Positions 59,366-64,000 of a stretch of 64,000 bases of DNA are shown here, in pieces. Numbering within the stretch: position 1 is the stretch's first letter; each line of letters opens with the position of its first letter. Both the position numbers and the translations under genes were made by a program. The notes under the pieces were generated by a model, which searched no databases, was not told where the DNA came from, and worked only from the letters and a program-made list of their open reading frames with translations. Location of the stretch: assembly GCA_050952225.1 (NCBI GenBank), contig JBMNKL010000004.1, positions 62,001 through 126,000 on the forward strand, written 5' to 3'. This stretch comes from JBMNKL01 sp050952225. GTDB taxonomy: Bacteria > Bacillota > Clostridia > Acetivibrionales > DTU013.

Positions 59366-60787
59366 TTATAGCCCTAACTTGTACGGATTCATGATACCAT
59401 TGGGATCCAATGACTTCTTAAGTCCCTCAAATACCTGCATGGCAGGTCCGTACTGTTCTTTCATCAAGCGTGACAATTTAAGCCCTATACCGTGGTGATC
59501 GTTAATCACGCCTCCGTATTCCAGGGTTGTTCTAACTCCAGCGTTCCATATACGGTTATGAAGTCTTATGGCTTCCTCGGGATCTTCCGGCGGTTCATCC
59601 ATTATAAACCGGTCATACATCATTGTCCCCCAATCATACCAGTGAGAGAAATGCGCTATAAATCGGACCCCTTCAAATTGTTCCACCGCATGCTTAACAG
59701 CCCAGTAGAGTTCTTCAATCTTGTCATAGGTCGTTATGGTATCCATGGTTCCAAACATCTGGGGATTGTTCATAATGTGCCCTGGGTAGAAGAAGGTAAT
59801 GCGGTTTTTATACCATTTTTCCCCGTATTCCGGCCCCATGTTTTCTCCGCCATATTTTGCACATATCTCGTATATGATGCGTTCCTCAATGTCCACGATT
59901 TCCTTGATTCCTTCGACAGCAAGGTTCATAAACGCTCCGGGCTTATCGAAGCCCAGTATGCTTTTTATAATGGATGTTGACTCCGCTTCATCATATAAAC
60001 GCAATATTGACGGTTTTACCTTCTGGACGATATCGCGGCACGCAGTAAACCCGGTATTGATGTCCTTGAAAAGGAATGAGCAGAATCTTCTGCATTCAGG
60101 TTGTTCAAAAAGCCTGAACGAAGCCTTGGTTATCACTCCCAGCGTTCCTTCGGAGCCGATGAATATTTGGTTGAGATCAGGGCCCGCTGCATGTTTAGGC
60201 ACCGGAAGAGTGTTAATTATATCGCCGTTGGGGAGCACGACCTCAAGGCTTAAGCACTGGTCGTCAATTTTGCCATATTTAGTCGACATAATACCAATTC
60301 CACGATGGGCTAAAGCCCCGCCCACGGTCCCGCAAGTAAGGCAACTCGGGATGTGCATGACGGAATAGCCATGCTTGTTGGCATGCCACTCAAGGTCCTG
60401 GAATATCATTCCGGCTTCACCGGTAATCCTGCGGGACTCTATGTCGATCTCCAGCAGCTTGTTCATTAGCTTTGTATCCAGCACAATTCCTCCTACCATC
60501 GGCAAAGCACTTCCCTGCGAGCCGCTTCCGCCTCCCCATGTATGCACGGGTATTTTATAGTAGTTGGCAATTTTCAATACTTTGGATACCTCTTGCGCGC
60601 TCCTGGGCCTTACAATAAAATCCGGCTCAGGCGGTCTTCTCCCTTTATCGGCCCACATTCGCGATATCCAGAAGTAGTCCACTCCATATGCTAGCTTTTC
60701 TCCCTCGCTGACGCTGACATTTTCCCGACCTACTGCGTCTTCAAGTTCGCTTAGAATCATGTCTTTCATAAATGCTTTCATTTCCAT
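59366..60787 (-). CDS. FAD-linked oxidase, GlcD-like
   Basis: Protein of 473 residues. The N-terminal FAD-binding PCMH domain has PDFIVRPRSAQEVSKVLKIA, PVHTWGGGSGSQGSALPMVG and CLTCGTVGGALAHRGIG. The C-terminal domain ends GGVINDHHGIGLKLSRLM, with the histidine pair typical of D-lactate, glycolate and alkyl-glycerone-phosphate type enzymes. It should oxidise a 2-hydroxyacid or polyol, giving electrons to the Fe-S protein encoded next. About 130 bases separate it from the transketolase genes upstream. Confidence 0.88.
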   Translation of the reverse strand: MEMKAFMKDMILSELEDAVGRENVSVSEGEKLAYGVDYFWISRMWADKGRRPPEPDFIVRPRSAQEVSKVLKIANYYKIPVHTWGGGSGSQGSALPMVGGIVLDTKLMNKLLEIDIESRRITGEAGMIFQDLEWHANKHGYSVMHIPSCLTCGTVGGALAHRGIGIMSTKYGKIDDQCLSLEVVLPNGDIINTLPVPKHAAGPDLNQIFIGSEGTLGVITKASFRLFEQPECRRFCSFLFKDINTGFTACRDIVQKVKPSILRLYDEAESTSIIKSILGFDKPGAFMNLAVEGIKEIVDIEERIIYEICAKYGGENMGPEYGEKWYKNRITFFYPGHIMNNPQMFGTMDTITTYDKIEELYWAVKHAVEQFEGVRFIAHFSHWYDWGTMMYDRFIMDEPPEDPEEAIRLHNRIWNAGVRTTLEYGGVINDHHGIGLKLSRLMKEQYGPAMQVFEGLKKSLDPNGIMNPYKLGL

Positions 60788-60919
60788 AAGGTATCCTCAG
60801 TCCTTTTATAAGTTTATTGACGTGGCATACAATCCACGGTTGCCAGGATTGCAGGCCAATATGGCACCACGATAGCTAAAATAAGCTCAGCACCGTATTA
60901 ACCACAGGTTATCAACCGT

Positions 60920-61888
60920 TCATTTCTTTCTGCTAGTGGCTCTTAAAGCCGCATCCGCTATATTCTCGGCTTTAATGCCGAATCTTTTTGCAAGATACTC
61001 CACATCTCCTACTTCGCCAAACTCATCTTTAACACCGACCCTTTCAAGCGGGACGGGTATATTCTCGCCTAATACTTCAGCAACCGCAGAGCCCAGCCCA
61101 TTAATGATACTGTGATTCTCCGCGGTAACTATGGCGCCTGTCTCTTTTGCAGCACGAACTATAGTCTCCTTATCAATAGGCTTTATTGTAAACATATCAA
61201 TAACTTTGGCAGAAATGCCCTTCCCCTTTAATATCCCGGCGGCATTTATAGCCTCCACGACACAATAACCGCAGGCAATAATAGTTACGTCTTTTCCGTC
61301 GCATATTTCTGCCGCTTTTCCGATATCAAACTCCGACCCTTCGTTATATACCTTTCTTGAACCTCTCCTGGTTAACCTGATATAATGCAAACCATAACTG
61401 TCCTTTACCTGGGTAATTATATTTTCCAGCATTGTACCGTCAGTCGGCTCCAAAATAACTGCATTAGGCACATTCCGCATTATGCCCGCATCTTCGAAAG
61501 GCATATGGGTGCCTCCGTTATAAGCCGCGTTTATTCCGGGATCACTTCCGACAATCTTTACATTCCATTTTGAAAAGCCGCAGGAAAGAAAAACCTGATC
61601 ATACACCCTTCTCGTTGCAAAAACTCCAAAAGTATGTACGAACGGAATCAGCCCGGTCGCAGACATCCCGGCGGCTACACCCACCATGTTGGCCTCCTGT
61701 ATGCCGCAATCAATTATCCTGTCGGGCAATTCTTTCTGGAAGCCGCCCAATCCTATGGAATTTAAGAGATCGGCATCCAGGGCATACACCCTGGAGTCTT
61801 CCTTCATCATTTCAACAATCTTCCTGCAATAAACATCGCGCATGTCAATCTTTTCAATATCGTTTTTATCTGCCAATTTTATCTTCAT
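60920..61888 (-). CDS. Transketolase, C-terminal subunit (second pair)
   Basis: Protein of 322 residues. It has DCGIQEANMVGVAAGMSATG with the catalytic Glu, FVHTFGVFATRRVYDQVFLS, and NGGTHMPFEDAGIMRNVPNA. The second domain has MFTIKPIDKETIVRAAKETG and VTAENHSIINGLGSAVAEVL. It is only partly similar to the pair at 31-33 kb (for example GTHMPFED against STHQSVDD), so the two pairs probably act on different substrates. Its N-terminal subunit gene lies 22 bases upstream. Confidence 0.9.
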   Translation of the reverse strand: MKIKLADKNDIEKIDMRDVYCRKIVEMMKEDSRVYALDADLLNSIGLGGFQKELPDRIIDCGIQEANMVGVAAGMSATGLIPFVHTFGVFATRRVYDQVFLSCGFSKWNVKIVGSDPGINAAYNGGTHMPFEDAGIMRNVPNAVILEPTDGTMLENIITQVKDSYGLHYIRLTRRGSRKVYNEGSEFDIGKAAEICDGKDVTIIACGYCVVEAINAAGILKGKGISAKVIDMFTIKPIDKETIVRAAKETGAIVTAENHSIINGLGSAVAEVLGENIPVPLERVGVKDEFGEVGDVEYLAKRFGIKAENIADAALRATSRKK

Positions 61889-61910
61889 AACAATATACCT
61901 CTTGCTTCCA

Positions 61911-62753
61911 CTATGATATCAGGCCGGCCAATTCGGCTTTCAGGCCGTTAATCGCGTCAATCGCCTGTTCCCGGGATATATAAATATGGTGATTCAAAAC
62001 GGTATCCTCAACAAATTTGACTCCCTTGCCTTTAACTGTATTCAAAACGATTACGGAAGGCTTATCTTTTATTAAACTTGCTTTATCTATTGCATCATAA
62101 ACTTGTTCCACGTCATTTCCATCCACACTTTGTGCATGCCAGCCGAAAGATTCAAATTTGCTGCAAAAATCCCCCATGTCGCATATATCCCTGGTATATC
62201 CGTCCAGTTGCTTCCCGTTATTATCAATAAATACAATCAAATTATCCAGTTTTCTCTGGCGGGCAAAAAGCGTGGCTTCCCAGACCTGCCCTTCATTGCA
62301 CTCGCCGTCTCCTACAATTGCATATACCTTATTTGTCTTGCCCTGCAGCTTAAACCCCAGCGCTGCTCCCGCTGCCTGCGATATTCCCTGCCCCAGGGAG
62401 CCGGTCGACATGTCGATACCGATTGTTTTGTTCCTGTCAGGATGACTTGGAAGGTTTGTTCCTGGCTGATTAAGCGTTTTCAGCACTTCACGGTCAAAGT
62501 ATCCTCTCAAAGCCAGTGTCGCATAAAGAGCAGGTCCTGCATGCCCTTTGGATAAGACCAAATAGTCTCTTCCCTCCCATCCTGGATTTTGAGGGTCAAT
62601 TTTCATAACCTTTCCGTATAAAACGGACAATAAATCCGCAATAGACAGTGAACCCCCAAGATGGCCGAATCCTCTCGCTAAAAATTCTTCCATCATCGCA
62701 ATGCGAATCTGTGTCGCAAATATTTGCAATTCCTTTTTTAAGCCGCTGTCCAA
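61911..62753 (-). CDS. Transketolase, N-terminal subunit (second pair)
   Basis: Protein of 280 residues. I set the start at TTG 62753 because GGAGGTGAT lies 5-9 bases upstream; an open frame reaches to 62801. Motifs are GFGHLGGSLSIADLLSVLYG, YLVLSKGHAGPALYATLALR, GSLGQGISQAAGAALGFKLQ and the thiamine site GDGECNEGQVWEATLFARQ with the following Asn. The end KGKGVKFVED is also typical. It follows the zinc dehydrogenase gene with a gap of 44 bases. Confidence 0.9.
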   Translation of the reverse strand: MDSGLKKELQIFATQIRIAMMEEFLARGFGHLGGSLSIADLLSVLYGKVMKIDPQNPGWEGRDYLVLSKGHAGPALYATLALRGYFDREVLKTLNQPGTNLPSHPDRNKTIGIDMSTGSLGQGISQAAGAALGFKLQGKTNKVYAIVGDGECNEGQVWEATLFARQRKLDNLIVFIDNNGKQLDGYTRDICDMGDFCSKFESFGWHAQSVDGNDVEQVYDAIDKASLIKDKPSVIVLNTVKGKGVKFVEDTVLNHHIYISREQAIDAINGLKAELAGLIS

Positions 62754-62797
62754 AATATCATCACCTCCATAAAGTTTACGCTGCTTGAAATCAATTA

Positions 62798-63832
62798 TCA
62801 AAGCCCATCAAAGGTAACAATTCCTTTTAACATCTCCTTGGATGAGTTTGCCATCATTTCAAAACCTTCTTTTATATCTTCTAATTTAAAAGTGTGGGTT
62901 ATCAGGGAATCCAACGGAAGTATGCCTTCACTGTAAGCCCATATACCCTGCCGGGCATCTTCCGCAACATCCATGGAATACCACGGGTGGGCGGAAATGA
63001 GGTCGGGAGATTTGAACATAAGGTCGTATCCGAGCTTCGGGTTCCATGATTCAGGCTTACCGTACAATGAAGGTATAAGTATCCTCCCTCTCCCTTTATA
63101 TCCAAAATAATCGGCATTTCTCACTATTGCGCATGCAATCTCCAGCCCCTTAAGGCTGCCTGTAATTTCTATCACAACATCAACGCCGTGATTGCCGGTC
63201 AAGTCATATATTACCTGCTCCACGTCATTTTCCCCAGGTTGTATGGTTGTTGTGGCGCCCATTTTTTTGGCCAATTCCAGCCGCTCCGGAATCAAATCAA
63301 TTGCGATGAGTTCACGAAGCCCCTTGTATTTGAGACCTGCCAGTATCAGCAAACCCATAAATCCGCATCCAATTACCGCAACATAATCGCCGAACTGCGG
63401 CCGAGCCGTTTTTACAATATTTACAACACACGACAGAGGTTCAACCAGGCAGTGTTTAATATTTCGCGTATCTTTGGGTATCGGGTGGAAAAATTCTTCC
63501 CCGGAAACCAAGTAATCACAAAATGCGCCTATCTTCGCACCACCGCAATAATCGCCGGCTTTGAAACGCTTCACGCCTTTTCCGGCTTCCACAACTACAC
63601 CCATTGCCTCGTGCCCTATAGGTTCGGGATAAGAAAATTTTTCCGCCATGGTACGGTTGCCCAGCTTGTTTACGCCTTTCGTGCTTATGCCCAGATACGC
63701 CGGAATATCGGAATGACAAAGCCCGGAGGATATAACCCGGACAAGAATTTCATTATCCTTAAGCCTGGGTATTTCACACTCCACTATTTCAAGCTCTCTA
63801 GGACCTGCAAGATAAACCATCCGTGTTTTCAT
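62798..63832 (-). CDS. Zinc-dependent medium-chain dehydrogenase
   Basis: Protein of 344 residues starting at ATG 63832 after GGGGTG. The catalytic zinc ligands are visible as SSGLCHSDIPAYLG and in PEPIGHEAMGVVVEAGKGV. The usual structural zinc cysteine cluster is missing. The NAD site is VAVIGCGFMGLLILAGLKYK. This fits polyol or sugar-phosphate dehydrogenases that lack the second zinc. It lies after an AroE-like gene and before the split transketolase. It may make a ketose for the FGGY kinase; that is inference. Confidence 0.87.
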   Translation of the reverse strand: MKTRMVYLAGPRELEIVECEIPRLKDNEILVRVISSGLCHSDIPAYLGISTKGVNKLGNRTMAEKFSYPEPIGHEAMGVVVEAGKGVKRFKAGDYCGGAKIGAFCDYLVSGEEFFHPIPKDTRNIKHCLVEPLSCVVNIVKTARPQFGDYVAVIGCGFMGLLILAGLKYKGLRELIAIDLIPERLELAKKMGATTTIQPGENDVEQVIYDLTGNHGVDVVIEITGSLKGLEIACAIVRNADYFGYKGRGRILIPSLYGKPESWNPKLGYDLMFKSPDLISAHPWYSMDVAEDARQGIWAYSEGILPLDSLITHTFKLEDIKEGFEMMANSSKEMLKGIVTFDGL

Positions 63833-63836
63833 CGTA

Positions 63837-64000
63837 CTATTCACCCCAATTCCCGACATAACCCCGGAGTGAGTCTTTGCTTAACGCGATATCTTCTTCC
63901 TTGGGAGTTATGCCAAAGCAGAATTCAAAAATATCCACCGCCTGGGCAATTAGCATATCCATTCCGTATGTCACCGTAAGGCCAAGTTCACGTGCGCGTT
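63837..64000 (-). CDS. Shikimate dehydrogenase-like protein, C-terminal fragment
   Basis: Only the last 54 codons are in the window; the gene goes on past the right edge. The ending ARELGLTVTYGMDMLIAQAV, then DIFEFCFGITP, fits the C-terminal helix pair of shikimate/quinate dehydrogenases, where G-MLxxQA is conserved. As it is separate from the aroA-C-K unit and heads a carbohydrate cluster, it could be a paralog acting on quinate, another cyclitol or a sugar acid. The stop lies just before the dehydrogenase start. Confidence 0.65.
   Translation of the reverse strand, partial: RARELGLTVTYGMDMLIAQAVDIFEFCFGITPKEEDIALSKDSLRGYVGNWGE

Overview
The window looks like a chromosomal segment of an anaerobic, low-to-medium GC Firmicute of the class Clostridia. 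The evidence is an adenosylcobalamin-dependent ribonucleotide reductase with NrdR boxes, a corrinoid protein with a methyltetrahydrofolate methyltransferase, a T-box leader ahead of valS, a Spo0A-family regulator, AGGAGG-type ribosome binding sites, sigma-A-like TTGACA/TATAAT promoters, and a 16S-23S-5S operon without spacer tRNAs. No phage, integrase, transposase or CRISPR array was recognised.

Layout. 1-4.3 kb: class II ribonucleotide reductase (cut by the left edge), a DUF4015 lipoprotein and a DUF445 membrane protein. 4.3-10.1 kb: an rRNA operon on the minus strand (16S, 23S, 5S, tRNA-Asn). Its 23S gene carries an extra block of about 370 bases in helix 45, built from hairpin repeats. 10.4-20.5 kb: PocR/AraC regulator, GDPD-MFS-UDG operon, divergent corrinoid protein and methyltransferase, LCP protein, DUF4380 and GtrA genes, tRNA-Tyr and a second MFS transporter. 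20.6-28.1 kb: a citrate synthase gene with an internal deletion, tRNA-His/Gln/Lys, nadE, and a T-box-controlled unit of a small membrane protein plus valS. 28.2-33 kb: a sugar-acid/ketose cluster (SDR remnant, beta-hydroxyacid dehydrogenase, FCD-type GntR regulator, split transketolase). 33-36 kb: argJ, cheW and an amidase gene, all frameshifted. 36-41 kb: a xylose unit (xylB, ROK regulator, xylA), then about 0.9 kb of repeats. 41-48.6 kb: a nucleoside kinase and a large unrecognised protein (both frameshifted), PilZ, DUF998, DUF1858, UspA and HU genes. 48.7-55.8 kb: an aroA-aroC-aroK-spo0A-like unit, a GntR/ABC exporter unit and a DUF1189 gene. 55.8-64 kb: a second carbohydrate cluster read leftwards (AroE-like fragment, zinc dehydrogenase, split transketolase, GlcD-like flavoprotein, Fe-S partner, FGGY kinase, iolB).

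How parts work together. The two carbohydrate clusters each pair a stand-alone split transketolase with dehydrogenases; the second adds a kinase and an Fe-S/flavin oxidase pair. This suggests catabolism of an unusual ketose, polyol or sugar acid through phosphorylation and transketolase-type cleavage, beside ordinary xylose use. The first cluster has a strong promoter with several TGTATTACA-type half-palindromic sites that suit its own FCD regulator.

Caution. Single-base frameshifts are dense between about 28 and 45.7 kb and almost absent elsewhere. Many look like shortened homopolymers, and one gene holds compensating shifts, so regional sequence error is at least as likely as gene decay. 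Entries there are described as the inferred whole gene.
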